Assembly (NCBI GenBank): GCA_001897995.1
Contig: MKRV01000265.1
Span: forward strand, 47,804-111,803
Direction: 5' to 3'
Origin: Alphaproteobacteria bacterium 65-37
GTDB taxonomy: Bacteria; Pseudomonadota; Alphaproteobacteria; Reyranellales; Reyranellaceae
Length of the DNA: 64,000 nt
Shown: in pieces, positions 52,099-60,609 of the stretch
Layout of the letters: each line of letters begins with the position of its first letter
How positions within the stretch are numbered: the first letter of the stretch is position 1
Made by a program: the position numbers and the translations under genes
The notes under the pieces: model-generated
The model's database searches: none
Seen by the model: the letters and a program-made list of their open reading frames with translations, nothing else
Told to the model about the DNA's origin: nothing

Positions 52099-52818
52099 TC
52101 AACCGCCAAGGAGAACGTCCTTGGCACGGTTGATCCGGGCCGCAAGGTCGGCCGAGCCGCCGACATCGGGATGCATGCGCTGAATGAGGCGGCGATAGGC
52201 GGCGCGAATCTCGTCGGCCGTCGCTCCCTCCTTCAGCCCCAGGACCGCATGCGCTTCCTCGCGCGTCATATCGGTGCGCGGTCCGCGCGGCCCCTGCTGA
52301 TGATACTGCTGTTGCTTGTTTCGCCAATCCGGACCGAGCCGCCGGTCGAGATAGGCCTCCATCACCCGCAACGAATCGGCGTCTGCCGCACATTCACTGC
52401 GCAGTTCCAGAAGATCGACTTCCGACAGCGCGTCGAGCGTACGTCCGGCGAAGCGTCCGGCCAGGACCGTTCCGCCGACGTCGCCACTGCCGTGATCGAT
52501 CCAGGCCTGCAGAAAGCTCGTGCGCACTTCCGTGCGCTGGCCGTGGCCCGGCGAACTGAAGCCACCGGATGGCCGGTGGCGCAAAGCCCGTGCGATCAAA
52601 CCAGTGACCAGCAGACCGGCCAGCCCAAGCAATTCGGGCAACAAGCCCGGAAGGAAGCGAAGGCCAAAGATCAGGAACGCGCCAATGCCCAGCCCTCCCA
52701 TCACGACCAGCGCGATGCGCAGGATCTTGGCCAAGGCCGAGGGCCTGGCCCGTAGTAACCAGGCGATCCCCAGCGCGAAGGCAACGAGTACGACCAGCGC
52801 CAGGAAAACGGCGGGCAT
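52099..52818 (-). CDS. Membrane protein with C-terminal DnaJ domain
   Basis: A 239-residue protein. Two or three N-terminal hydrophobic segments (FLALVVLVAFALGIAWLL, ILRIALVVMGGLGIGAFLIFGL, LLGLAGLLVTGLIA) anchor it. A linker follows, and then a short C-terminal J-domain with MTREEAHAVLGLKEGATADEIRAAYRRLIQRMHPDVGGS, where HPD is the DnaK-activating tripeptide. The layout matches the TIM14/DjlC-like membrane J-proteins common in alphaproteobacteria. It lies 6 bp after the mltG gene on the same strand. Confidence 0.88.
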   Translation of the reverse strand: MPAVFLALVVLVAFALGIAWLLRARPSALAKILRIALVVMGGLGIGAFLIFGLRFLPGLLPELLGLAGLLVTGLIARALRHRPSGGFSSPGHGQRTEVRTSFLQAWIDHGSGDVGGTVLAGRFAGRTLDALSEVDLLELRSECAADADSLRVMEAYLDRRLGPDWRNKQQQYHQQGPRGPRTDMTREEAHAVLGLKEGATADEIRAAYRRLIQRMHPDVGGSADLAARINRAKDVLLGG

Positions 52819-52824
52819 GATGCC

Positions 52825-53883
52825 TTATCGCGCCGGCACCAGCACCGGCGGGATCGGCACCATGGGTGCAGGGCCTGGTGCCGGTGGTGTCTGCCCCTGA
52901 GCCTCTGCCCGTTCGCGCTGGATCTGCCGCCAGCGCTCGACATTGCGCTGATGCTCGTACAGCGTGAGCGCGAAGGCATGCCCTCCCTGCCCGTCCGCTA
53001 CAAAATAGATCGCACGGTCCCGCACCGGATTGGTTGCCGCCACGATGGAGGCTCGCCCAGGATTGCAGATCGGTCCGCGCGGCAGGCCCATGATCACATA
53101 GGTATTATAGGGTGTATTCGAGGTCAGATCGGCCCGCGTCAGCTCGCGATTGAACGGCACCTTGCCCAACGTCAGGCCGTAGATCGTCGTGGGATCGCTA
53201 TCGAGCTTCATGCGCCGGCGCAGTCGGTTGATGAAGACCGCCGCAATCCTGGTGCGCTCGGCTGGCACTGCCGTCTCCTTCTCGATCATCGAGGCGAGGA
53301 TCAGGGCATCGCGCTTGTTGGCGAGTGGCAGGCCGGCGGTCCGCTTCTTCCAGGCCTCGTCCAGCGTCTTCTCCATCGCCTCCTTCATGCGCATCAGCAG
53401 GCCGTCGCGGGTGTCGTCGCGCGAATAGAAGTAGGTTTCAGGCAGAAGGTCGCCTTCCTTGACGTCGATCGTGATCTCGCCCGTGAGGGCCTCCGTCTTG
53501 CGCAGCAGATCGAGCACTTCGGCCGTCGTCATGCCTTCCGGCACCGTCAGCCGGCGCTGCACGACCTTGCCCGACTGCAGCAGCTCGACCAGCGCCTGCA
53601 TGGACGTATGGGCCGGCACTTCGTACTCGCCGGCCTTGATCGGCTTGGGCGACGGATCGATCATCAGGGCGACGCGGAAGAGCCGCGGATGGGAGATGAC
53701 ACCCTCTTCCTGCAGCAGCTTCGACATGGTCGCAGGCCCTGCGCCACGCGGAATCACCACGTTCTTCGTCTTCTCGAGCGGGCCGGCCGCCGTGAGGATC
53801 GTGTGCCCAAGGTAGAGCGCACCGCCCATCAAGGTGACGAGCAGTGCGACGAAGAATAGAACCCAACGAAAATAGCTGAGCAA
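52825..53883 (-). CDS. mltG: Endolytic transglycosylase MltG
   Basis: A 352-residue YceG/MltG protein with an N-terminal membrane segment (WVLFFVALLVTLMGGALYLG), the LysM-like/YceG substrate-binding part (VVIPRGAGPATMSKLLQEEGVISHPRLFRVAL), and the catalytic glutamate in LILASMIEKETAVPAERTRIAAVFINRL. It cleaves nascent peptidoglycan strands at the inner membrane and ends glycan polymerisation. It follows fabF by 16 bp, the usual place in this group. The Pro-rich C-terminal tail has no assigned role. Confidence 0.94.
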   Translation of the reverse strand: MLSYFRWVLFFVALLVTLMGGALYLGHTILTAAGPLEKTKNVVIPRGAGPATMSKLLQEEGVISHPRLFRVALMIDPSPKPIKAGEYEVPAHTSMQALVELLQSGKVVQRRLTVPEGMTTAEVLDLLRKTEALTGEITIDVKEGDLLPETYFYSRDDTRDGLLMRMKEAMEKTLDEAWKKRTAGLPLANKRDALILASMIEKETAVPAERTRIAAVFINRLRRRMKLDSDPTTIYGLTLGKVPFNRELTRADLTSNTPYNTYVIMGLPRGPICNPGRASIVAATNPVRDRAIYFVADGQGGHAFALTLYEHQRNVERWRQIQRERAEAQGQTPPAPGPAPMVPIPPVLVPAR

Positions 53884-53899
53884 ACTCAGCTCCCGGCGG

Positions 53900-55156
53900 T
53901 CAAACGGCGCCGACGATCAGCGAGGCGTTGGTGCCGCCAAATCCGAAAGAGTTGCTGAGCGCATAACGGACTTTGCGCTGCTTGGCTTGCTTGGGCACCA
54001 GGTCGATATCACACCCTTCGTCCGGCTCGTCGAGGTTGAGCGTGGGCGGAACGGCCTGGTCGATGATCGACTTGATCGCGTAGATCGCCTCGATCGCCCC
54101 GGCCGCGCCCAGGAGATGGCCCGTCGCCGACTTAGTCGACGACATGGAAAGCTTATAGGCATCCTGGCCGAATGCCCTCTTCACAGCACCAAGCTCGATG
54201 ACATCGGCCATCGTCGAGGTACCGTGCGCATTCACATAATCGATCTGGTCGGTGCCGAGCTTGGCGCGCTTCAGCGCCGCCTTCATGGCACGCATCGCGC
54301 CGTCGCCATCCTCGGATGGTGCAGTGATGTGGTGGGCATCACCCGACAGGCCGTAACCAATGATCTCAGCGTAGATCTTCGCACCACGCTTCTTGGCGTG
54401 CTCATATTCTTCGAGCACCACGCAGCCCGCACCCTCGCCCATGACGAAGCCGTCGCGCCGCTTGTCCCATGGCCGCGAGGCCAGGGTCGGCGTATCGTTG
54501 AAATCCGTCGATAGCGCCTTGCAGGCATTGAAACCTGCCATGCCGATACGACAGATCGCAGCTTCGGCCCCACCGGCCACCATGACGTCGGCATCCTCGA
54601 GCTGGATCAACCGAGCCGCATCGCCCAAAGCATGGGCGCCGGTGGCGCAAGCCGTGACCACAGAATGGTTCGGCCCCTTGAAGCCGTACTTGATCGAAAC
54701 CTGGCCGGAGACGAGGTTGATCAGTGCGGAAGGAATGAAGAACGGGCTGACGCGCCGCGGTCCACGCTCCTTCAACACCAACGACGTCTCGTAGATCGTC
54801 TGCAAGCCGCCGATGCCGGAGCCGATCATGACGCCGGTTCGGGTCATGCCCTCCTCGTCCTGTGGCTTCCAGCCGGAGTCCTCGACGGCTTGTTCAGCAG
54901 CGGCGAGACCGAAGACGATGAAGCGATCAAGCTTTCGCTGGTCCTTGGGGGCGATATAGGCATCGGCATTGAAATGGCCGTTCGCCTTGTCACCCAGCGG
55001 CACCTCACCCGCGATCTTGGTCGCAAGATCGGAAGTATCAAACGCCTGGATGGCCCGGATGCCGGACTCCGCCGCCATCAGGCGACGCCAGTTGGTGTCG
55101 ACGCCGTCTCCCAACGGCGTCACCATCCCCATCCCCGTTACGACAACTCGCCTCAT
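53900..55156 (-). CDS. fabF: Beta-ketoacyl-ACP synthase II
   Basis: A 418-residue condensing enzyme of fatty acid elongation. It has MRRVVVTGMGMVTPLGDGVDTNWRRLMAAESGI at the start. The nucleophile cysteine is in SVVTACATGAHALGDA, and the two histidines are in YVNAHGTSTMADVIEL and KSATGHLLGAAGAIEA. It ends in ALSNSFGFGGTNASLIVG. The ATG at 55156 follows GGAAGG. acpP is 34 bp upstream, giving the usual fabD-fabG-acpP-fabF order read on the minus strand. Confidence 0.97.
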   Translation of the reverse strand: MRRVVVTGMGMVTPLGDGVDTNWRRLMAAESGIRAIQAFDTSDLATKIAGEVPLGDKANGHFNADAYIAPKDQRKLDRFIVFGLAAAEQAVEDSGWKPQDEEGMTRTGVMIGSGIGGLQTIYETSLVLKERGPRRVSPFFIPSALINLVSGQVSIKYGFKGPNHSVVTACATGAHALGDAARLIQLEDADVMVAGGAEAAICRIGMAGFNACKALSTDFNDTPTLASRPWDKRRDGFVMGEGAGCVVLEEYEHAKKRGAKIYAEIIGYGLSGDAHHITAPSEDGDGAMRAMKAALKRAKLGTDQIDYVNAHGTSTMADVIELGAVKRAFGQDAYKLSMSSTKSATGHLLGAAGAIEAIYAIKSIIDQAVPPTLNLDEPDEGCDIDLVPKQAKQRKVRYALSNSFGFGGTNASLIVGAV

Positions 55157-55190
55157 CTTTCGCCTTCCTAACTGCAGGAACTGGCGAAGA

Positions 55191-55430
55191 TCAGGACTTC
55201 GCGTTGCTCTTGATGAAGCCGATCGCGTCACCGACGGTCTGGATCTTCTCAGCCGCGTCGTCGGGAATCTCGATGCCGAATTCCTCTTCGAACGCCATGA
55301 CCAGCTCGACCGTGTCGAGGCTGTCCGCGCCGAGATCGTCGATGAACTTGGCGTCTTCCTTGACCTGCGCGGCCTCGACGCCGAGATGCTCGACAACGAT
55401 CTTCTTAACGCGCTCGGCAATATCGCTCAT
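55191..55430 (-). CDS. acpP: Acyl carrier protein
   Basis: A 79-residue carrier with the phosphopantetheine serine Ser37 in [25 protein letters not shown]. Length, acidity and motif are those of AcpP. It shuttles acyl chains between the Fab enzymes and lipid A enzymes. It sits between fabG and fabF; the gap to fabG (about 146 bp) is the largest in the cluster and may hold its own promoter. Confidence 0.97.
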   Translation of the reverse strand: MSDIAERVKKIVVEHLGVEAAQVKEDAKFIDDLGADSLDTVELVMAFEEEFGIEIPDDAAEKIQTVGDAIGFIKSNAKS

Positions 55431-55576
55431 TTTCTTGTCCTTCCGTCTATTCCCAAAATCCCGGTCGCCGAAGGGGTTGGCGAAGTCCGGGCTCTTAACA
55501 TAGCTCCCCGGCCATTGGCTAGAACCGAAAAGCCCACAGAATCAGGCACTTGAAGGGTCGTGGTGGAGGCCGACCC

Positions 55577-56314
55577 TCAGATCATCGCCATCCCGCCATT
55601 GATGTGCAGGGTCTGGCCGGTCACGTACCCTGCCTCGTCACTGGCGAGATAGACGACACCGGCCGCAATTTCGTCGGGCGTTCCCAGGCGATCGGCCGGC
55701 ACGCGGCCGAGAATCCCCTTCTTCTGGTCGTCGGTCAGCACATCGGTCATCGGCGTCGCGATGAAGCCCGGCGCCAGGCAGTTCACGGTGATCCCGCGCG
55801 ATGCCAGTTCCTGCGCCAGCGACTTGGACATGCCGATCAGGCCCGCCTTGGCCGCCGCGTAGTTCGCCTGGCCCGGATTGCCGGTGACGCCCACGATCGA
55901 GGTGATGTTGATCACGCGCCCGAAGCGGCGCTTCATCATGCCGCGCATGGCAGCGCGGGTCAGCCGGAAGGTGCCGGTGAGGTTCACCTGCAGCACTTTC
56001 TCCCACTCCTCGTCCTTCATGCGCATCGAGATGTTGTCGCGGGTGATCCCGGCATTGTTCACCAGGATGTCGAGCTTGCCCATCGCCGCCTCGGCGTCCT
56101 TGGCCAGCCGGTCGATGTCGGCAGGATCGTCCATCTTCGCCGTCACGACATGCGCGCGCTCGCCCAGTGCCGCCTTGAGCTGCTCCAGGGCCTCGGCCCG
56201 AGTGCCCGACAGGGTGACGGTCGCACCCTGCTTGTGCAGGGCCCGGGCGATCGCCCCACCGATGCCGCCGGACGCGCCGGTGACGAGAGCCGCTTTGCCG
56301 CCGAGATCGAACAT
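55577..56314 (-). CDS. fabG: 3-oxoacyl-ACP reductase
   Basis: A 245-residue short-chain dehydrogenase. It has the NADP fold AALVTGASGGIGGAIARALHKQG, NNAGITRDN, the catalytic ITSIVGVTGNPGQANYAAAKAG (Ser-Tyr-Lys), and a FabG-like end GQTLHINGGMAMI. It reduces 3-oxoacyl-ACP in fatty acid synthesis. The ATG at 56314 is taken because it starts the fold; GAGGAG is ten bases upstream. fabD lies 14 bp upstream. Confidence 0.96.
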   Translation of the reverse strand: MFDLGGKAALVTGASGGIGGAIARALHKQGATVTLSGTRAEALEQLKAALGERAHVVTAKMDDPADIDRLAKDAEAAMGKLDILVNNAGITRDNISMRMKDEEWEKVLQVNLTGTFRLTRAAMRGMMKRRFGRVINITSIVGVTGNPGQANYAAAKAGLIGMSKSLAQELASRGITVNCLAPGFIATPMTDVLTDDQKKGILGRVPADRLGTPDEIAAGVVYLASDEAGYVTGQTLHINGGMAMI

Positions 56315-56328
56315 GATGGGGCTACTCC

Positions 56329-57270
56329 TCAGGCGGTCTTGAGAAAGGCTTCGATGTCGGCCGGCGTGTTCAGCGCGACACCGGTCATTTCCTTGTCGAT
56401 GCGCTTGACCAGGCCCGACAGGACCTTGCCGGAGCCGCACTCGACCAGCGTGCCGACACCGTGCGTCCTCATATACTGCACGCCTTCCCGCCACCGCACC
56501 AAGCCGGTCACCTGCTCCACGAGACGCTGCTTGATCGCGCCCGGGTCGCTGATCTCGGCCGCGAGCACATTGGCCACGAGCGGCACGCGAGGCGGCGCCA
56601 GTGCAACCGCTTCGAGGGCGGCCTGCATCGCATCGGCGGCGGGCTGCATCAACGGGCAATGGAAAGGCGCGCTTACCGGCAGCATCATGCCGCGCTTGCA
56701 GCCCTTGGCTTTGGCGACCTCGATCGCACGCTCCACGGCCTCCTTGTGGCCGCTGACCACGACCTGGCCGCCGCCATTGTCGTTGGCCACGGCGACCACC
56801 TGGCCCTGCGCGGCTTCCTTGCAGGCCTCCTGGGCGGGCTCCAGCTCGATGCCCAGCAGTGCGGCCATGGCGCCGACGCCGACCGGCACGGCCTTTTGCA
56901 TGGACTGCCCCCTGAGCTTCAGAAGACGGGCCGTGTCGGCCAGTTTCAGCGCACCTGCTGCAGCAAGGGCAGAGTACTCACCCAACGAATGACCTGCCAC
57001 GTAGGTGGCCAGTGACGGTAGCGCCTTACCCCCATCCTTCTCCAGGATTCGGACAACTGCGACACTCACGGCCATCAGGGCGGGCTGTGCGTTCTCGGTC
57101 AGGGTGAGATCGCCTTCCGGCCCTTCCCTCATCAGCTTCGACAGATTCTGGCTCAGCGCCTCATCGACTTCGCCGAACACGTCGCGAGCGGTGGCAAAAG
57201 CCCCTGCCAGGTCGACGCCCATGCCCACCGCCTGAGATCCCTGCCCCGGGAAGACGAAAGCCCGACTCAT
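56329..57270 (-). CDS. fabD: Malonyl-CoA-ACP transacylase
   Basis: A 313-residue acyltransferase that loads malonyl groups onto ACP. It opens [17 protein letters not shown], has the nucleophile serine in [17 protein letters not shown], the arginine-like [14 protein letters not shown], and the catalytic histidine in [12 protein letters not shown]. It is the first gene of the minus-strand fab cluster and faces the rpsF promoter region across a 250-bp gap. Confidence 0.96.
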   Translation of the reverse strand: MSRAFVFPGQGSQAVGMGVDLAGAFATARDVFGEVDEALSQNLSKLMREGPEGDLTLTENAQPALMAVSVAVVRILEKDGGKALPSLATYVAGHSLGEYSALAAAGALKLADTARLLKLRGQSMQKAVPVGVGAMAALLGIELEPAQEACKEAAQGQVVAVANDNGGGQVVVSGHKEAVERAIEVAKAKGCKRGMMLPVSAPFHCPLMQPAADAMQAALEAVALAPPRVPLVANVLAAEISDPGAIKQRLVEQVTGLVRWREGVQYMRTHGVGTLVECGSGKVLSGLVKRIDKEMTGVALNTPADIEAFLKTA

Positions 57271-57352
57271 ACGCGTTTTCCCCCTTTGTTCGACGCGAAT
57301 TGCGCGCAGTCATACCGGCGCCTTCGACGCAGTCAAGCGACGGCCGGATGGC

Positions 57353-57380
57353 TTGATTTCGGACGGCGGGCCTGTATAAC
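57353..57380 (+). promoter_or_regulatory. Predicted sigma-70 promoter of rpsF operon
   Basis: -35 TTGATT (57353-57358) and -10 TATAAC (57375-57380) with a 16-bp spacer. Transcription from it would give a leader of about 135 nt containing two strong hairpins. Confidence 0.65.
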
Positions 57381-57389
57381 CGCCGCTCT

Positions 57390-57463
57390 TCGGGGCCTAA
57401 ATCGGCCCCGATCTCCTTGCCGGCTCGGGCATCGTACCTTTTTCGGACGATGCGGGAGCCGGC
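57390..57463 (+). promoter_or_regulatory. Structured leader of rpsF-rpsR-rplI mRNA
   Basis: Hairpin 1 (57390-57411) is an exact 8-bp TCGGGGCC/GGCCCCGA stem with a six-base loop. Hairpin 2 (57419-57463) has GCCGGCTC/GAGCCGGC, a symmetric GG/GG internal loop, and GCATCGT/ACGATGC. S6:S18 binding to rpsF leaders is an established mode of r-protein autoregulation in several bacteria. This leader could serve that role, but I cannot confirm the specific S6:S18 motif. Confidence 0.5.
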
Positions 57464-57522
57464 TAGATCCGGCCGGTTCCCTGAACTCCGGGTCGTTAAC
57501 AGCCATAAGGAGCCGAAACGAC

Positions 57523-57972
57523 ATGGCACTTTACGAGAACGTCTTCATTGCGCGTCAGGATGTCCCGACGACGCAGGTGGAGACATTGACGAACCAGTTC
57601 GCGGAGCTGGTCACCAACCTGGGCGGCACCGTCTCCAAGAAGGAGTACTGGGGCCTGCGCTCGTTGACCTACCGCATCAAGAAGAACCGCAAGGGCCACT
57701 ACACCCTGCTCAACATCGACGCCCCGTCGGCGGCGGTGAAGGAGCTGGAGCGCACGATGTCGATCAACGAAGACATCATCCGCTTCATCACGGTTCGCGT
57801 CGACGAGCTCGAGGAAGGTCCCTCGGCCGTCATGCAGCGCAGCGCCGAGAAGTCGGACCGTCCGGGCGGCGATCGTGGCGATCGCTGGGGCGACCGTCCG
57901 CCGCGCCGCGAGCGTCCGCGCTTCGGTGACGAAGGCGCAGCACCCGTCGCCACCCAAGGAGAAGAAGAATGA
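57523..57972 (+). CDS. rpsF: 30S ribosomal protein S6
   Basis: A 149-residue r-protein. The S6 fold is [30 protein letters not shown]...[62 protein letters not shown]. The last about 45 residues are a charged Arg/Asp/Gly-rich tail, common in alphaproteobacteria. AAGGAG is ten bases before the ATG. It overlaps rpsR by the 4-bp ATGA. Confidence 0.97.
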   Translation: MALYENVFIARQDVPTTQVETLTNQFAELVTNLGGTVSKKEYWGLRSLTYRIKKNRKGHYTLLNIDAPSAAVKELERTMSINEDIIRFITVRVDELEEGPSAVMQRSAEKSDRPGGDRGDRWGDRPPRRERPRFGDEGAAPVATQGEEE

Positions 57973-58202
57973 GCGCGCAACGCCGCCCCTTCACCCGTCG
58001 CCGCAAGAGCTGCCCGTTCTCGGGAGCCAACGCGCCGAAGATCGACTACAAGGATGTGCGCCTTCTGCAGCGTTTCATCTCCGAACGCGGCAAGATCGTT
58101 CCCAGCCGCATCTCGGCGGTTTCGTCCAAGAAGCAGCGTGAACTCGCTCAGGCGATCAAGCGCGCCCGCTTCCTGGCGCTCCTGCCCTACGTCATCGCCT
58201 AA
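57969..58202 (+). CDS. rpsR: 30S ribosomal protein S18
   Basis: A 77-residue r-protein with [71 protein letters not shown], all typical of S18, which binds next to S6 on the 30S platform. The start overlaps the rpsF stop, so synthesis of the pair is coupled. rplI follows after 15 bp. Confidence 0.97.
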   Translation: MSAQRRPFTRRRKSCPFSGANAPKIDYKDVRLLQRFISERGKIVPSRISAVSSKKQRELAQAIKRARFLALLPYVIA

Positions 58203-58217
58203 CCAGGAGACGCGATC

Positions 58218-58859
58218 ATGCCGATGAACGTCATCCTGCTGGAGCGCGTGCCGAAGCTCGGTCAGATGGGCGATGTTGTGAAGGTGAAGCCCGGCTTCGC
58301 CCGCAACTTCCTCCTGCCGCAGAAGAAGGCCCTGCGCGCCACCAAGGACAACATCACCTACTTCGAATCGCAGCGTAAGACGCTCGAGGCCCAGAACCTG
58401 GAGCGTCGCGGCGAAGCCGAAGCCGTTGGCGCGAAGATCAAGGACTTCAAGGTCACCTTGATCCGCCAGGCCTCGGAAGCCTTGCAGCTCTACGGTTCGG
58501 TCACTTCCCGTGACATCGCCGACGCTGCTGGTGCCGAGGGCGTCAAGCTGCAGCGCAGCCAGATCGAGCTCGACAAGCCGATCAAGACCCTGGGCGCACA
58601 CAAGATCAAGGTGCATCTCCACCCGGAGGTCACGGTCGAGATCGTCGCGATCATCGCCCGCTCGCCGGACGAGGCCGAGTTCTTGGGCAAGGGCGGCACC
58701 CTGGTCGCCGAGACCGAGCGCGCCGCAATGGAAGCGGCCGAAGCCGCTCAGCGGGCGGCCGAGCAGGCCGCTGCGCTGTTCGAAGCCAAGGCCGCTGCCG
58801 AAGGCGAAGCTGCCGAGGTTCCGACCGAGGCCGAGGAAGCGCCGGCCGACCAGAAGTAG
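58218..58859 (+). CDS. rplI: 50S ribosomal protein L9 with long acidic C-terminal extension
   Basis: A 213-residue r-protein. The N-domain (VILLERVPKLGQMGDVVKVKPGFARNFLLPQKKALRA), the connecting helix and the C-domain (LYGSVTSRDIADAA...KVHLHPEVTVEIVAIIARS) are normal. L9 is usually close to 150 residues; here about 45 residues of Ala/Glu-rich sequence follow. It lies at the end of the rpsF operon and is followed by an intrinsic terminator. Confidence 0.96.
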   Translation: MPMNVILLERVPKLGQMGDVVKVKPGFARNFLLPQKKALRATKDNITYFESQRKTLEAQNLERRGEAEAVGAKIKDFKVTLIRQASEALQLYGSVTSRDIADAAGAEGVKLQRSQIELDKPIKTLGAHKIKVHLHPEVTVEIVAIIARSPDEAEFLGKGGTLVAETERAAMEAAEAAQRAAEQAAALFEAKAAAEGEAAEVPTEAEEAPADQK

Positions 58860-58893
58860 CCCGCGTGCCCCCGGGCACCGTGCATGTCTTCGA

Positions 58894-58932
58894 ACGCATG
58901 CCATCGCACCGCGATGGCATGCGTTTTCTTTT
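58894..58932 (+). terminator. Intrinsic terminator after rplI
   Basis: A perfect 14-bp stem, ACGCATGCCATCGC and GCGATGGCATGCGT, with an ACC loop, followed by TTTCTTTTG. It ends the rpsF-rpsR-rplI unit before the iron permease gene. Confidence 0.9.
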
Positions 58933-58959
58933 GTGGCGCCTGAAGATCGGGGTTCTGCC

Positions 58960-60609
58960 GTGATCTGGCGATTGGGCGCCCTCCTCGTCGCGGCCCTCGT
59001 GGCGATGCCCCTGCTCGGCATCGCTTCCAGCTTGTTCACCTGGCAAGGCGATCTCTGGAAGCATCTGGCAGCGACCCAGCTTTCCGACATCATCGGCAAC
59101 ACGATCGTCCTGCTCCTGGGTGTCGGCGTCGGCACCGTTGCCATCGGCACCGGCACGGCCTGGCTCGTCACCATGTGCCGCTTTCCCGGCAGCGCCGTCC
59201 TGCAATGGGCGCTGCTTCTGCCGCTGGTCCTGCCGACCTACATCATCGGCTATGCTTATGCCGACCTGCTCGCCTTTGCCGGTCCGGTGCAGACCGCGCT
59301 CCGTCAAGCGACAGGCTGGGCGCGCGCCGACTACTGGTTCCCCGACCTGGGATCGGCCAGCGGCGTGGCCTTCCTTTTCACGCTGGTCCTCTACCCCTAC
59401 GTCTACCTCGCCGCCCGCACGGCTTTCCTGGCGCAATCGCCGTCGCTCCTCGAGGCAAGCCGCATCCTGGGCCACGGGCCGTGGCGGACCTTCCTGCGCA
59501 TCGGGCTGCCGCTCGCCCGACCTGCGGTGGCGGCCGGAGCTGCACTGGCGCTGCTCGAGGCGCTCGCCGACTTCGGCACGGTTCAGTATTACGGCGTCCA
59601 CACCTTCACGACGGCGATCTATCGGACCTGGTACGGCATGGGCAACCGCGAGGGCGCCGCGCAGATCTCGCTGGCCCTGATCGCCATTGCAGCCTTCCTG
59701 ATCCTGCTCGAGCGCCGCTCGCGGGGCCGGGCGCGCTTCAGCATCGCGTCGAACCTGCGCCATCATGCCGAACCGGCAGTCCTGCCGACCGGTGCCGGCG
59801 TGCTGGCGCTGTTCGCCTGCGCCCTGCCCATCCTTCTCGGCTTCATCCTGCCAACGCTGCATCTCGCGAACCTTGCTCTGGCGTCGGGCGTCACGGTCAC
59901 CGACGCGCGTTTCATCGGTGATGCGATCAACAGCTTCCTGCTGGCCACCCTGGCCGCCGTCATCGTCGTCGGGCTGGCGCTGTTCCTGAGCTATGCCGGC
60001 CGCCTGGTGCGCCGGCGCATGCTCAACCGCACCATCGAGTTCGCCTCGCTGGGCTACGCGATCCCCGGCGCCGTCATCGCCGTCGGCGTGCTGCTGCCGC
60101 TTGCTGCCGCCGATCATGGTATCGACCGCCTGGCACGCAATCTCTTCGGCCTGCCCGTCGGTCTGCTGCTGAGCGGCACGGCATTTGCGCTGCTGACGGC
60201 CTACACCGTGCGTTTCCTCGCGGTCGGCCTCGCCAATGTCGCACCGGGCTTGGCGGCGATCGATCCGGCAATGGATGCCAGCGCCCGCGTGCTCGGTGCC
60301 CGTCCGCGCGAGGTCCTGCGCTTCATTCACATGCCCATGCTGCGCGGACCGCTGCTCACGGCGGCAATTGTCGTTTTCGTCGAGGTCTTGAAGGAACTCC
60401 CGGCAACACTGCTGATCCGGCCGTTCAACTTCGACACCCTGGCGGTCGGTGTCTTCCGATTTGCCTCCGACGAGCGACTGGCTCAGGCGGCGGTCGGCTC
60501 GATCCTGATCGTCACTGTGTCGCTGGTGCCGGTGATCCTGCTCAGCCGCGCCGTCGCGGCCAGCCGATCACCGGCACGGCCGGTTACTTCCAGCCTGCGC
60601 GATCCATGA
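58960..60609 (+). CDS. Iron(III) ABC transporter permease, fused two-domain (FbpB/ThiP-like)
   Basis: A 549-residue inner-membrane protein with two copies of the binding-protein-dependent permease domain, so one chain forms the whole channel. EAA-type coupling loops are EASRILGHGPWRTFLRIGLPLARP in the first half and DASARVLGARPREVLRFIHMPMLRGP in the second. The GTG at 58960 is taken as the start, as the frame upstream lies within rplI and its terminator. Its 3' end overlaps the convergent binding-protein gene by 26 bp. No ATPase gene is adjacent, which is unusual for this family. Confidence 0.9.
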   Translation: MIWRLGALLVAALVAMPLLGIASSLFTWQGDLWKHLAATQLSDIIGNTIVLLLGVGVGTVAIGTGTAWLVTMCRFPGSAVLQWALLLPLVLPTYIIGYAYADLLAFAGPVQTALRQATGWARADYWFPDLGSASGVAFLFTLVLYPYVYLAARTAFLAQSPSLLEASRILGHGPWRTFLRIGLPLARPAVAAGAALALLEALADFGTVQYYGVHTFTTAIYRTWYGMGNREGAAQISLALIAIAAFLILLERRSRGRARFSIASNLRHHAEPAVLPTGAGVLALFACALPILLGFILPTLHLANLALASGVTVTDARFIGDAINSFLLATLAAVIVVGLALFLSYAGRLVRRRMLNRTIEFASLGYAIPGAVIAVGVLLPLAAADHGIDRLARNLFGLPVGLLLSGTAFALLTAYTVRFLAVGLANVAPGLAAIDPAMDASARVLGARPREVLRFIHMPMLRGPLLTAAIVVFVEVLKELPATLLIRPFNFDTLAVGVFRFASDERLAQAAVGSILIVTVSLVPVILLSRAVAASRSPARPVTSSLRDP

